Shown: piece by piece, positions 19,346 to 29,285 of the stretch
Layout of the letters: every line of letters starts with the position of its first letter
Position numbering within the stretch: the stretch's first letter is position 1
From: Vibrio pectenicida
GTDB taxonomy: Bacteria; Pseudomonadota; Gammaproteobacteria; Enterobacterales; Vibrionaceae
Reading direction: 5' to 3'
Length of the DNA stretch: 64,000 bases
Assembly (NCBI GenBank): GCA_024347015.1
Contig: AP024889.1
Coordinates: forward strand, 868,001 to 932,000
Translations under genes and position numbers: made by a program
Notes under the pieces: model-generated
Told to the model about the DNA's origin: nothing
Databases searched by the model: none
What the model saw: only the letters and a program-made list of their open reading frames with translations

Positions 19346-20854
19346 TTAGACTTCGGCACGCTCTTTAACGCTGGTGTTATAGTCTGCTTTTATCGTCTCC
19401 CAATCTGAGTCTAAAAGTTTCGCAAGACCTGAATCTTCCTCTTGATCACCATTAACAGCTGACACATTCTGAAGATCATGCCCCAAACGCTCTTTTAAAA
19501 GAGACCAAATAAGCTCTACCTTATATGGGTCATAGGTACAATATCCAACCGGCAGAGTTACGCCTGACATACCACAACTTTCTGGGAGTCTGGCATGGTA
19601 TTGGACCATAGCCCAACCTGGGTCACCAGGAATAACAAAAATCTCCATTTCATTTAAATCAGGTGATTTTGGCAAACCAACAATCCTAGAAATACTTGCT
19701 CCAAATCTATCATTGACATTAAATCGCTCATGCTTATCTCGTACAGGAACTAGAAACTCCAAACTACTCTTATAACTCGCCAGTGTTTTGTTGCAAATGC
19801 TGATAAATTGCTTGAGACCAACATGAGCTCCCCAAGTAGCCGTTGATGCTGGTAGCCAGATAGCTTTAGCCAATCTAGTGTTATTCGTAATATGGGACAA
19901 CCAATTCATCAGCTTTCCTCTGTTACTATCGAGGTACAGTGGCCCAATAAGCATCATCGTCATGTCATTTTCATAGTCTATTTTTCGCTGTTTCTTATCT
20001 CGTAAAAGCTTCCCTAAATCAAGATGTCCATCATCAATGTAAGTAGGCAGAATTGGGTCATCTACTGCTTTAGTATATTCTATGAAATCAAGCTTCGGAG
20101 TAGATCGTATTGGAGTATCGAAGTACTTGTTGACTTCGCCATGTAAACCACTGGTCGTTAATAAACCTCTCACTTGCTCTGGGAATCCAATTAATTCAGA
20201 CTTTAACCTAAGCCCAGTCAGCGGGTCAGAACTAGCGTAAACATCTAGAGATACTGGCAAGTAAGTCAATTGCACATAGTTACAGTGGTTTATGCGATAA
20301 AGTTTTGTGTTAAATCGTTTTAGCTTATCTACTGTTGTGGATTGTTGAAATCTATCAAACTGTGAGGTAAATAAACTTGCAGGGTCTGCTTGTTCCTTGT
20401 CTTGACTCACTTCAAGTGTTGGAAGCCCTCTCAATGGCTTGTCATCTGCCCGAGGCTGTATAGAGCAGGTCAAATGATCAACAACAAAGCTCTGGTTGTA
20501 GTTTACTATTTCCTCTAAGCTGATCCCTTGTTGATTGCTTCGAGCTTCACGAAGCCGACGTGATGGTACGAGCAAGCCATCGCGGTCCTCTTCAGCCAAC
20601 CCCGTCTCCAAAACCTCTTTAAGTAAGCCTTCACGTTCATTACTATTGAGACCAAAGTAATCTTGGAGCTCACTAGCAGATATTTTATCTAGTTGTGCAA
20701 TCAACATTAACGCACACTCAATGATCGCCGGGAGAGCTTGTTGAGCTGTTACATCAAAATTCGCTTCATAGCGTCTAGCAGGTACGAGCAACGATAATGT
20801 ATGAACTTTAAGAGGTTGATCGTTTCTTTGAGCATATAGTGTATTTTCAATCAT
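19346..20854 (-). CDS. Putative defence effector with PLD-like HxRx4D motif, partner of NERD-kinase-helicase
   Basis: A 502-residue protein that I do not recognise as a whole. Residues about 30-115 look like a winged-helix region (ELQDYFGLNSNEREGLLKEVLETGL). In the C-terminal half KHERFNVNDRFGASIS (about residues 375-390) matches HxRxxxxD followed by GxS, a known variant of the phospholipase D (HKD) nuclease motif. A single such motif suggests a dimeric nuclease. It overlaps the upstream helicase-kinase gene by eight bases, so the two are translated together. With that partner the arrangement recalls Mokosh type I (kinase-helicase plus PLD protein). The assignment is an inference from one motif. 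Confidence 0.5.
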   Translation of the reverse strand: MIENTLYAQRNDQPLKVHTLSLLVPARRYEANFDVTAQQALPAIIECALMLIAQLDKISASELQDYFGLNSNEREGLLKEVLETGLAEEDRDGLLVPSRRLREARSNQQGISLEEIVNYNQSFVVDHLTCSIQPRADDKPLRGLPTLEVSQDKEQADPASLFTSQFDRFQQSTTVDKLKRFNTKLYRINHCNYVQLTYLPVSLDVYASSDPLTGLRLKSELIGFPEQVRGLLTTSGLHGEVNKYFDTPIRSTPKLDFIEYTKAVDDPILPTYIDDGHLDLGKLLRDKKQRKIDYENDMTMMLIGPLYLDSNRGKLMNWLSHITNNTRLAKAIWLPASTATWGAHVGLKQFISICNKTLASYKSSLEFLVPVRDKHERFNVNDRFGASISRIVGLPKSPDLNEMEIFVIPGDPGWAMVQYHARLPESCGMSGVTLPVGYCTYDPYKVELIWSLLKERLGHDLQNVSAVNGDQEEDSGLAKLLDSDWETIKADYNTSVKERAEV

Positions 20855-23800
20855 GGGTAACCTCTGGCTTCATTTTATTAGCTGATGCATTCTTTGTAGT
20901 GCGCTTATCCTTTAAGTCTCTTGGAGTAATTTGTTGATACTCGGAATCCTTGGCTTCAACTTGAGATTGGATATAGCGGAACACATTACCCAGCGGGGAC
21001 TTTTCATTTCTAGCTGACCATATCTTTGATGCACCCAAAATCAGCAACCGTTCTTTAGCACGGGATATTGCGACGTTTACTCGAGGAGCATCATCTACAA
21101 ACCCAACATCCTTTTTTGAGTTATTTCGGACTAGAGATAAAATGATAATTCGATTCTCAGAGCCTTGATAAGAATCTATTGTGTCTATCCTAACTAATGA
21201 ACGAATACCGCTTGCCCATGTATCTGTATCTAAACGCTCTCTTATAGCGTTTACTTGATGACGGTAGCCTGTGATAATTCCTATTGGAGGAGCATTGTCC
21301 TTGCTATTCCACTCATGCAACTTAGTCAATGATTCTTCACTTTCAGCAAGTTTGCGTAAAGAAGTACATATCAGGTCAACTTCTGCAGTGTTGCGAGCAC
21401 CGTAGACTCTCGAGTTACCGTTCTTCGTCAATTTATCTTCACGTAACTCACTTGTATTTAGCCAAGTAACCGTTTTTTGCCATGGACTAGGTAGTTTATT
21501 CATCCACTTATCCGCGTGGCCACGCCCTGTTATAAGCTCATTATCATAAAAGACATGACTTATTAGGTTTCCAATCGGAGGAGCCATTCGATATTGTGTC
21601 GTTAGCATTACACCATCAGTAGATAAAAACGCTCTCTCGAAATCTGTCTTAACAACTTCAGATTTCGGTACATTTAAACTTTTTGATACTTGATTAACTA
21701 AATGGTGGTCTGTAAGAGGCGGTAGCTGCTTATGATCGCCCACGAGAATAACTCTTCGAGCAGATTGCATCGCTATTGAAAGCTCACTAGCCGTAGCTCT
21801 CCCAGCTTCATCTATAATGGCCACATCATAGGTATTTTGCGAAAGGTTATAAGCACCTTTACCTATCCCAACTAGGGTGCCTATAACTAGTTTGCGAGTA
21901 CGTGCAGCAAACCCTGCAAACCCATCAGCATCAGCAGCAAGACGAAGCATCCAGTTATTACTAACATCAATTACTCCCTTCAGTCTTGATAGTGCTTTGG
22001 GGTTTCGTACCTGATGTTTTTCGCCAATATGAGCCAATAGCTCTGAAATTGGGTCTTCAGAATCAAGAATAGGAGTTGGGAGCTCCACGTATGCTTGCAA
22101 TCCATGATTGAGTGCATCTGTTAGTCTCTCTAACCTTTTTCTAGTTCTATCAAACTGCTTCTTCGGACGACGCTGTTCCTCAAGCTCATCCATTTTTACC
22201 TGAAGTTTGAATAGTTCATCTTTAGCCTTGATGAATTGATACAGTTCTGGCCCGAAACGCCTATAAAGATCTCCAGCTTCAGCGACTAAGTCTCTTGGAA
22301 GTCTTAGGCGGGAAGCCAGAGCAACCATTCTGGCGTCTAAATCCCTATGGAATGCAGTTCGATATCTCGCTTGTAGAGACTCAACATGAACATCTAATAA
22401 CTCATCATCAATTTTCTGTTTGTCTCCTAGCCTTACCATAGAGGGCTCAGAATAGGACTCTTTTGAATCTCCTGTCTTACGCATTAACTGTCTAGCTCTA
22501 ACCGCAAGTTCATTCACCGCAACATGAGACTGTGATACCAGCAAAATACGCTCCACAGAGGGCTCTCGACTTAAGTAATCTAACAATGCCGATAGCATTG
22601 TTGTTTTACCTGTTCCAGGAGGCCCCATCACAACCGATAGCGGTTTTTGCAGTACGTGAACAAAAGCTGCTTTTTTGCTTTCATCTAATCCATATGAATC
22701 TAATGAGGAGTCGTCAGGAGTTGGTAAGGGCGTTATTGAAGGGGTTGGGTTCGGTTTACATGGATCAAACCAATCAACTAAATCAGGAATTAGTGTTTCA
22801 TGTTGTAATACTGAATGCAGTGCTTTTCTACGGCGCTGCCAGCTAGTTTCACTTCTAACCTCCACCAATTTAAGTTGATTGCCAGGTCGCAAAAAGCCCA
22901 TTGACCTAGCGTCATTAATAACTAAAGTATCACCTTTGGATTGTGCTAAATCAAGAGAACCATAGTTCCACTGCTCATCTAGTGAATCGCTCAACAGTTG
23001 AATCTGATCGTCAGAGTCAAGATATCCAAACTCCTCAAGACTTTCTTCTATTTGAACATAATAGTTACCATTTTTCTTTTCTGGTTTAGTTGCGACTGTA
23101 ACTGTGGGGTGTAAATCTCTTTCGGCATTCACCAGAGTTGACCATAGACGATGCAAATCAAATGAGTTCGATACCTCTATTTCTTTTTCTTCATTTATGT
23201 CACTTGAATCACTGAACAAAGCACTTTTAACAACAGGTAAAGTCATCAAGTAACTACTCAGAATCTCTTCATCTTTTGTTACTCGATCGGTCTTATTCAA
23301 TTGGAAGGTCTGGGTAATAACTTGACTACGTTCACGCTTTGGATTGTTAGCTTGTTGCGCGTCTCTCATAAGCTCTGCGGGCAAGACCTGTTTGGTACGT
23401 ACATTACGTAGCACCAAATATTTGTCGTCCTCTTTCCACAAAACCTCCAAAGTTACCTTCTGCTTCAAACCAGTAATAAAAATCTGTATAGACTCCGGTA
23501 GAGATCTTACAGTTAAGTAAAACAAGCCTTGATCAGACAAAAAGTTATTAGAGTCTCCCTCTATTGATATCCTTGGCCAAGAAATATTTATAGGCTCAAC
23601 TACTGGCTCGTCAGGTGTCATTGCCATCTTGAGGCTCTCTTGAAGAGGATCCAAGCTAATAGGGACCTGCTGACCATCTTCACCAAGAGCATTATTAATT
23701 TCAGCTAATATCCCCGCATAAGATTGTACATCCCCCTCTACGAGCTTCTTAACTATCAAATATGTCGCAAACCTATCTCTTGCTTTAGCACTCACATCTT

Positions 23801-25841
23801 GAAGAGGTTTATACTCGTCACTCTTCATTGGTAGGCCATTTACATCAATATCTAAAATATCTAGAAAGTTGATTTTCAAATTGTGACGATCAGATTGAAG
23901 TAAAATATTCTCTGGCTTTAAGTCACCGTGTCCTACTTCAGTAGCATGAAGTTTATTAACAGCGTTGATCAAACTTTGTACAATGGTTAGTTCTTCTTCT
24001 CCAGAGACACTAGAAACATTCTCCCAATTACTAAGTACTTCTCCTTCCTCAAGATATTCTTGGATTGTATATAAACCCATCATTGAGAAACCAAACCCAA
24101 TTAAATTAGGTATTGGTAGAGTGTGTTGATGAAGTAACTGGCATCGCTCAATGAAACGAATTAATCGCCTGTTCTGCCCTGCATCCGCAACCTGAGGTTG
24201 TAATCCAGTCCATATTCTTACTATGACCGGCTTTCCCTCATAAGAGGACTTGTAAGTCATTCTGCTTCTATCGAAATCTTGAGATGGGGCTTCAAGGGGA
24301 GGAAAATCAACCATTAGGTTAATAGGCGAGCGAAACGCTTCTAGAGCTGACATGATCTCTATATCAACACCGGATGATCTTTCGTGGTCTAGGGCAAACA
24401 ACTCCGTCAACTGACTTAGCATCTCACCAGCATCAGCTTGTCGCTCTGCTGGATCCAATGAGAGGGCTTGAGTTAACCAGTTATTGAGTTCCCCATCGAA
24501 TGGATCTTTTTTAGCTAACTTCCAAGAAATACCATCCTCAGTGACTGGCAGAGTTGAGTCAAAAGCTATGCGATAAGCTATTACACCAAGCAAATAGACA
24601 TCTATTTTACAAGCATCAATCTCAATCTCGCCATATATCTCTTCCGGTAACGGGATTGCTGAAGTTGCTAGTTTCTCTCGCAAGTCACCAACACTTCTGT
24701 TTTGTGGATCTGGAAACCTAGCAGCAACTAAGCCGCTAACGGTGATAGATTGTGATTGATGGTTGTAGTACAAACGTTCGTAAGCAATATCTCTATGAGC
24801 CAACCCTACTGTATGTAGACTAGCGAAAGGAACCAAGAGCGCTCTAAGAAGTTCTAGCCGCTTTTCTTTCTCATGGCTCACCGTAACTAAATACTCATCT
24901 AGCCTTTCAAAAAGTGGCGGTTTTTCATAAACTTCTATTAAATCTTCAGTAACTTCTTCTTTTGTCAGTTGCTGTTGAGGCTGCATTAAGTAATCTTTGC
25001 GAAGCTGATAGTCTTTTTGTCCAACATAGTTAATCGCTCGCTGCTCTCTTAAGCCTAAAAAAGCCCTTTGTTCTTGAGTTAGAGCTAATCCCCCGAGTTG
25101 GTTGAAGTCCCATGCACGAAGCAGCGCTTGGTTACCCCCCATATTTCTATGTTCACCAATATACTCAGAATAGATGCCACTCTTGTGTTGGAAAACTGGT
25201 GTTGGATCCGTCATCACATAACCGCCAGCCTCTCTTTGACGAGGCTTAATACAACCACCTCCATTAAGCCAGTTTTCAAAAATCCTTACTTGGCGATCTG
25301 TATTTGGTCTCAGCAGCTTTCCGGATTTGAGCATTCTTTCGTGCTCACGTTTAGGAAGTAATCGCTCAAACCCCTTTTCAGAACGGATTTCTAAGAACTC
25401 CTCCAGAGTGAATACCATTTGTCTTTCCCACTCTGGCATTTGTACTATTTCGGCTTCACCGCTGAGTACAACACATGTTTCAATAGGATAATAGCAGTTC
25501 CAACGACTCTTCAAATGCTTATCAAACAAGCTGCTCAGCCTTTGTGCATGTTCTCGTTTTATCGTGACAGGAGAAGCTTGAGTTCTAGACTGCCCTGATG
25601 CCTTGGTTTGCCTCCAAGTTTTCCCATCCGACTCAATGGTGCCCGACCAGTGCTTAACTTCTACAAGTAAAATTCTGCTATGAGTAAGTATTAGAAGGTC
25701 GATCTCCATAGAGCCCGCTCGATCGGCTATCAGGAATGAAGCATAGCCATACCATGAGGGTCGAAGTCCTGCAGCCAGCTCTGTAATTGCTTTGTGCTCT
25801 GTTGCATGAATACCTTGAGGTGAGCGAATATCTAGCTTCAT
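20847..25841 (-). CDS. NERD - tandem kinase-like - SF1 helicase defence protein (Mokosh I / PglW-like architecture)
   Basis: The 1664-residue protein begins at the ATG at 25841 (AAAGGA upstream). Residues about 10-130 are a NERD nuclease-related domain (MEIDLLILTHSRILLVEVKHW). A first kinase-like region (about 300-520) has HRDIAYERL but lacks the catalytic-loop asparagine, so it may be a pseudokinase. A second (about 540-760) keeps HGDLKPENILL. The C-terminal third is a Upf1/Dna2-type helicase: GPPGTGKTT (about 1073), DEAGRA (about 1344), QYRMAP (about 1415), DSYQGSE and VAISRAKERL (about 1589). PglW of BREX type 2 has NERD plus kinase, and Mokosh type I has kinase plus this helicase family; no other BREX gene is present. 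The substrate of the kinase is unknown. Confidence 0.75.
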   Translation of the reverse strand: MKLDIRSPQGIHATEHKAITELAAGLRPSWYGYASFLIADRAGSMEIDLLILTHSRILLVEVKHWSGTIESDGKTWRQTKASGQSRTQASPVTIKREHAQRLSSLFDKHLKSRWNCYYPIETCVVLSGEAEIVQMPEWERQMVFTLEEFLEIRSEKGFERLLPKREHERMLKSGKLLRPNTDRQVRIFENWLNGGGCIKPRQREAGGYVMTDPTPVFQHKSGIYSEYIGEHRNMGGNQALLRAWDFNQLGGLALTQEQRAFLGLREQRAINYVGQKDYQLRKDYLMQPQQQLTKEEVTEDLIEVYEKPPLFERLDEYLVTVSHEKEKRLELLRALLVPFASLHTVGLAHRDIAYERLYYNHQSQSITVSGLVAARFPDPQNRSVGDLREKLATSAIPLPEEIYGEIEIDACKIDVYLLGVIAYRIAFDSTLPVTEDGISWKLAKKDPFDGELNNWLTQALSLDPAERQADAGEMLSQLTELFALDHERSSGVDIEIMSALEAFRSPINLMVDFPPLEAPSQDFDRSRMTYKSSYEGKPVIVRIWTGLQPQVADAGQNRRLIRFIERCQLLHQHTLPIPNLIGFGFSMMGLYTIQEYLEEGEVLSNWENVSSVSGEEELTIVQSLINAVNKLHATEVGHGDLKPENILLQSDRHNLKINFLDILDIDVNGLPMKSDEYKPLQDVSAKARDRFATYLIVKKLVEGDVQSYAGILAEINNALGEDGQQVPISLDPLQESLKMAMTPDEPVVEPINISWPRISIEGDSNNFLSDQGLFYLTVRSLPESIQIFITGLKQKVTLEVLWKEDDKYLVLRNVRTKQVLPAELMRDAQQANNPKRERSQVITQTFQLNKTDRVTKDEEILSSYLMTLPVVKSALFSDSSDINEEKEIEVSNSFDLHRLWSTLVNAERDLHPTVTVATKPEKKNGNYYVQIEESLEEFGYLDSDDQIQLLSDSLDEQWNYGSLDLAQSKGDTLVINDARSMGFLRPGNQLKLVEVRSETSWQRRRKALHSVLQHETLIPDLVDWFDPCKPNPTPSITPLPTPDDSSLDSYGLDESKKAAFVHVLQKPLSVVMGPPGTGKTTMLSALLDYLSREPSVERILLVSQSHVAVNELAVRARQLMRKTGDSKESYSEPSMVRLGDKQKIDDELLDVHVESLQARYRTAFHRDLDARMVALASRLRLPRDLVAEAGDLYRRFGPELYQFIKAKDELFKLQVKMDELEEQRRPKKQFDRTRKRLERLTDALNHGLQAYVELPTPILDSEDPISELLAHIGEKHQVRNPKALSRLKGVIDVSNNWMLRLAADADGFAGFAARTRKLVIGTLVGIGKGAYNLSQNTYDVAIIDEAGRATASELSIAMQSARRVILVGDHKQLPPLTDHHLVNQVSKSLNVPKSEVVKTDFERAFLSTDGVMLTTQYRMAPPIGNLISHVFYDNELITGRGHADKWMNKLPSPWQKTVTWLNTSELREDKLTKNGNSRVYGARNTAEVDLICTSLRKLAESEESLTKLHEWNSKDNAPPIGIITGYRHQVNAIRERLDTDTWASGIRSLVRIDTIDSYQGSENRIIILSLVRNNSKKDVGFVDDAPRVNVAISRAKERLLILGASKIWSARNEKSPLGNVFRYIQSQVEAKDSEYQQITPRDLKDKRTTKNASANKMKPEVTHD

Positions 25842-26157
25842 TGTCGTCCTTTGAATCTTTGATGAAATAAAGAATGATTCGTTTATGAGACCTATCATTC
25901 ATTCTATAAGCGGTAAATTATAGATTCATATGTAACTCAAAGCATAGACATGGGTCATAGAGTTCAATATATGATGAGGTGCGGAATTCTGGTCTTGCTA
26001 ATAGATGCTTAATAGTTGAGTTAATTCGGGATGGGGCATTTCTGAACTGGAAATGACAGCATCGCCTATACGATTACTGCCATGTTAGTTTGATACTTTA
26101 ATGCTCGGTATAGAATGAGCTCTCCCACAGGTGACAACACTACATTTTGCGTAGCAA
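25842..26157. other. Intergenic region between gajB and the NERD-kinase-helicase gene
   Basis: These 316 bases separate the Gabija operon from the next minus-strand operon. They are AT-rich and presumably contain the promoter of the NERD-kinase-helicase gene. I see no gene, strong hairpin or repeat. Confidence 0.5.
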
Positions 26158-27576
26158 TTAGATTATTTGATTATTTCGAGAGAAAACTGTGACAGTTTTT
26201 GCTCCACGAGAAAGTGCAACGTACAGGTGTTTATTGTCCATTCCTCTATCATTAGCATCGAGAATTAAGCAATGATCGGCTTCCAGTCCTTTAAGTAGCA
26301 ATGTTGAGCCAATTGCTCGTTTAGGGATTCGGGTATCACCTTTTTGTCTTATCTGCTCCCTTATAATCATTGCTGACTCTGACATAGTTTTATCCGGTGA
26401 ACTAACCGACAATGATACTGAGTCTTTCAATGCGGTATATGCGCTTCTACGGTATATCCTAGTACCATTTTTACTCTCAACTTCTTGGAGAGCCGTCAAA
26501 ATGTCAGAACGTTCATTACTAATGGCAACGTTATATAGAGCATGTTCAAAGGTGGTTGGTGGTTGCCTATTTCTTCGACCAAGAATACTTTGAACACGAG
26601 TTAATGTTCGTGTCATTTCAACATTAGTTGCCATTGTACTCGCTGTGGTAAGAATACTTTCTACAAGATTTATACCGTTTAAACGATCAAACTCGCTAGC
26701 TGCAGTAATAACCTGAGCTAATTGCACTTGCTCAACGACTTGAGTCGTATGGCTACTTTGCGCGTATCTATGTCGAGACCTTTCGTTCATTGAACTACCA
26801 ATGACCAGGAAAGAATCAGTCTGATTTTGATTGATTATCCTTTGCTGAGCATTCTGCTGATTAATAAGGTCAGTCTGAGCGTTACCTGTTAGTGGATGCC
26901 ACAGCACGTGGTTCGGGCAGTCGGTAAGATCTAAGATCCCTCTTCGTAGTAGTGTTTCTCTGGCTTCAAGTATCCATTCACCAAGGTCAGGAGCTCCCGC
27001 ATTGTTCCAACGCCATGGTGTTCCTAAGGTTCCAAGCAGCGGGAACCTTTGCTGCACTTCTTGCTGCCAGTCAGGCATTGGGCCTGCAAAACTGAATATG
27101 CATTGCATCGGGTCACCAAAAACCACCGTTGGCAGCACTTGTGAGAGGGAGGCGATGATATTATGTTGGTTGTTGTCACAATCTTGGTATTCATCTACTA
27201 GCAGTCTTGAATATGAAGCCTTTATGATTTCGTGAAGCCTCCCTGAATTTAGAGAACTAAGCACCGATCGCCTGAGTTCCGGATAAAACTGTCGAGGATT
27301 ATCGGGTGATGCGCTGATTGGGCAAGATTTCGGAAAACTGTTAGCTACTCGAAGCGCCCAGCCATCAATAGTTGTGACTACATAATGAGAAGCAGGAACT
27401 GATAATCGGCGTAAGCGTTTCTTAAGAGCCGATACACCTGCGGTTGTATGTGTTAGAACCAATATCGGTTTTTGCACCCTAATCGACAAAGCTTCCGTAA
27501 TCAGGTGTGTCTTACCACAACCTGCAGGCGCAACAATTGAACCTAAATCGCTATCGAGCACAGATTCAATGTTCAT
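26158..27576 (-). CDS. gajB: Gabija protein GajB, UvrD-like helicase
   Basis: A 472-residue UvrD/PcrA-type protein with VAPAGCGKTHL (Walker A, about residues 16-26), LLVDEYQDCDNNQ (motif II), VFGDPMQCIFSF (motif III) and a C-terminal VALSRGAKTV (motif VI). Its length is close to the GajB family. It overlaps the GajA gene by four bases (ATGA), and the pair order OLD nuclease then UvrD helicase is the Gabija arrangement. In the family GajB senses DNA termini produced during phage infection and activates GajA. Confidence 0.88.
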   Translation of the reverse strand: MNIESVLDSDLGSIVAPAGCGKTHLITEALSIRVQKPILVLTHTTAGVSALKKRLRRLSVPASHYVVTTIDGWALRVANSFPKSCPISASPDNPRQFYPELRRSVLSSLNSGRLHEIIKASYSRLLVDEYQDCDNNQHNIIASLSQVLPTVVFGDPMQCIFSFAGPMPDWQQEVQQRFPLLGTLGTPWRWNNAGAPDLGEWILEARETLLRRGILDLTDCPNHVLWHPLTGNAQTDLINQQNAQQRIINQNQTDSFLVIGSSMNERSRHRYAQSSHTTQVVEQVQLAQVITAASEFDRLNGINLVESILTTASTMATNVEMTRTLTRVQSILGRRNRQPPTTFEHALYNVAISNERSDILTALQEVESKNGTRIYRRSAYTALKDSVSLSVSSPDKTMSESAMIIREQIRQKGDTRIPKRAIGSTLLLKGLEADHCLILDANDRGMDNKHLYVALSRGAKTVTVFSRNNQII

Positions 27577-29285
27577 AAATTAATCGCCCAACTAAATAGA
27601 TTATGTACAGGTGTAGTTAAATCTTCTGTGAAAGAACCGTAATTAGGACCAATAATATATCTTCCTACATTTTCTGCGGGTTCTATATCTTTAAACCAAC
27701 TCTTTTTATTGGCAGCTTTTGCGAGGATGACTCGTTGGTCATCTGTAAATCGCTCAAGGCAATCTTCTAGAGTTACCGCCTGATTTGAATACGCTTGAAT
27801 ATGAGCGTTTATTGAGTCGGCTCCTTTCCTTTCAACGGCCATATTCAATAGCTCTGGGATAACGGTCGCGGGACAAGCAGTAAAGATAACATCCTCTGTT
27901 GCTCTATTATGATCCCATTCAAATACAGAAATACCAGCTGCTATAGCATTTTCTCTGTGCTCTCGATGCTGTTCAGCTTTATCTGAATCCTTAAAAATTG
28001 CTGTAGGGTAACCTAGTGACGAAAAAATTTGCGCCCTTGCAAACATGGCATCACCACCACCGTCCGCACAATGGACGCCTTTGGATGTAATCGTCTGATC
28101 GAAATGAAGATCTATTCCTCTTACTATCCCAATTTCCGTTTTTCCTTCACAAACTATAACACTTTTGCTGAAGAAGGATTCAGCGCAAGCGCGTAACGTT
28201 GCTTGCTGTAGACCTTCTCCGTTTAGACTGTATATCGTATGTTGAATATGTTCAGGGCCAAAAGCTATCTGAGCCGGTGTAGGTCTGCGCATTACGTGGA
28301 GTTGTTGAGCCTGCAATTCACGAAGCACATAAGGCGAGTGAGTTGTGATGAAAACTTGTTGCGTTGGCTCAACATCTTTAGAGCCTAGCTCGTTGAGTAA
28401 ACGAGTAATTCGATATGGCTCTAGTCCGTATTCAGCTTCATCAACAATGATTACTTTAGAGTGACTGGCCGCTTTCTGTAGGCCGCTAATGAGAAGTCTG
28501 GACGAACCTGTGCCTAATTGTCTAAGAGGAGTATTATCACTGTTGTGAAGACTTATAGCACCATTGGATAAGGAGATTCCATTTACATCTAATAATGCTT
28601 TCAGTTCGCCAACAGGAACACCTAAGCCATTGGATATATTCTGGACTTGTTGCAAAACGCCAGCAACCCCTTCAACTTGTTGTTGTGCGAAGGCTTCACG
28701 GGTTTGTCTTCCTAACTGCGCAAGAGTGCTTGATACATCCAATGTCTCTTCAGAAAGCTTGTTAAGGATTGAACGGCTGCCCCAAGCGAGGTTCTGGTGC
28801 GCAGTTGTACCCAAGCGAGCAGGAGATAAAAGCTCTCTATGTTTCCATGGTAATCTACGTTCTAATCCATCCGCTTCAGCCCTTTCCGAATACAGTCGCC
28901 AATCTGGGTCTAAGTTACAATCTACAGTTAATTTTATGGTTAGAACAGTTTCAGTACCTTGCTGAGGCTCATCAAGGATTTCTTGAGTAGTAGCATTATA
29001 TCCCCTTAAGAAGAATCCATAGCTTTCGATATTCTTCAGATCATCATGCAGATCACCTAGGGTGATTGTTATCGATAGAGGAGATTGGATATTAAGTTGG
29101 TAAAAATCAGCATCGTTGAATGAATAAAAACGTCGAGCACCGAGCGTAAGATCGATAGCATCTAATAGTGTAGATTTACCTGAATCACCGGGGCCAATTA
29201 GGCAATTTAACCCTGGCTTTGGGTGCCATGATAGCTTTTTGATTGTTCTAAAGTTTTGTATTTCTATATGGCGTATAACTGACAT
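27573..29285 (-). CDS. gajA: Gabija protein GajA, OLD-family ATPase with TOPRIM nuclease domain
   Basis: From the ATG at 29285 the product is 570 residues. The ABC-type ATPase domain has GPGDSGKSTLLDA (about residue 32), the signature LGTGSSRLLISGL, Walker B KVIIVDEAEYGLEP and the H-loop ITTHSPYVL. The C-terminal TOPRIM domain has VIVCEGKTE and FKDSDKAE, which supply the metal-binding acidic residues of the nickase. The class 2 OLD plus UvrD pairing identifies Gabija. The frame continues 18 codons upstream without a ribosome site, and I reject that start. Confidence 0.88.
   Translation of the reverse strand: MSVIRHIEIQNFRTIKKLSWHPKPGLNCLIGPGDSGKSTLLDAIDLTLGARRFYSFNDADFYQLNIQSPLSITITLGDLHDDLKNIESYGFFLRGYNATTQEILDEPQQGTETVLTIKLTVDCNLDPDWRLYSERAEADGLERRLPWKHRELLSPARLGTTAHQNLAWGSRSILNKLSEETLDVSSTLAQLGRQTREAFAQQQVEGVAGVLQQVQNISNGLGVPVGELKALLDVNGISLSNGAISLHNSDNTPLRQLGTGSSRLLISGLQKAASHSKVIIVDEAEYGLEPYRITRLLNELGSKDVEPTQQVFITTHSPYVLRELQAQQLHVMRRPTPAQIAFGPEHIQHTIYSLNGEGLQQATLRACAESFFSKSVIVCEGKTEIGIVRGIDLHFDQTITSKGVHCADGGGDAMFARAQIFSSLGYPTAIFKDSDKAEQHREHRENAIAAGISVFEWDHNRATEDVIFTACPATVIPELLNMAVERKGADSINAHIQAYSNQAVTLEDCLERFTDDQRVILAKAANKKSWFKDIEPAENVGRYIIGPNYGSFTEDLTTPVHNLFSWAINL

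Noticed and set aside
20847..25841. BREX type 2 (PglW) system
   Set aside because: NERD plus kinase recalls PglW, but there is no PglX methyltransferase, PglZ or BrxC-like gene nearby and the protein has a helicase domain.
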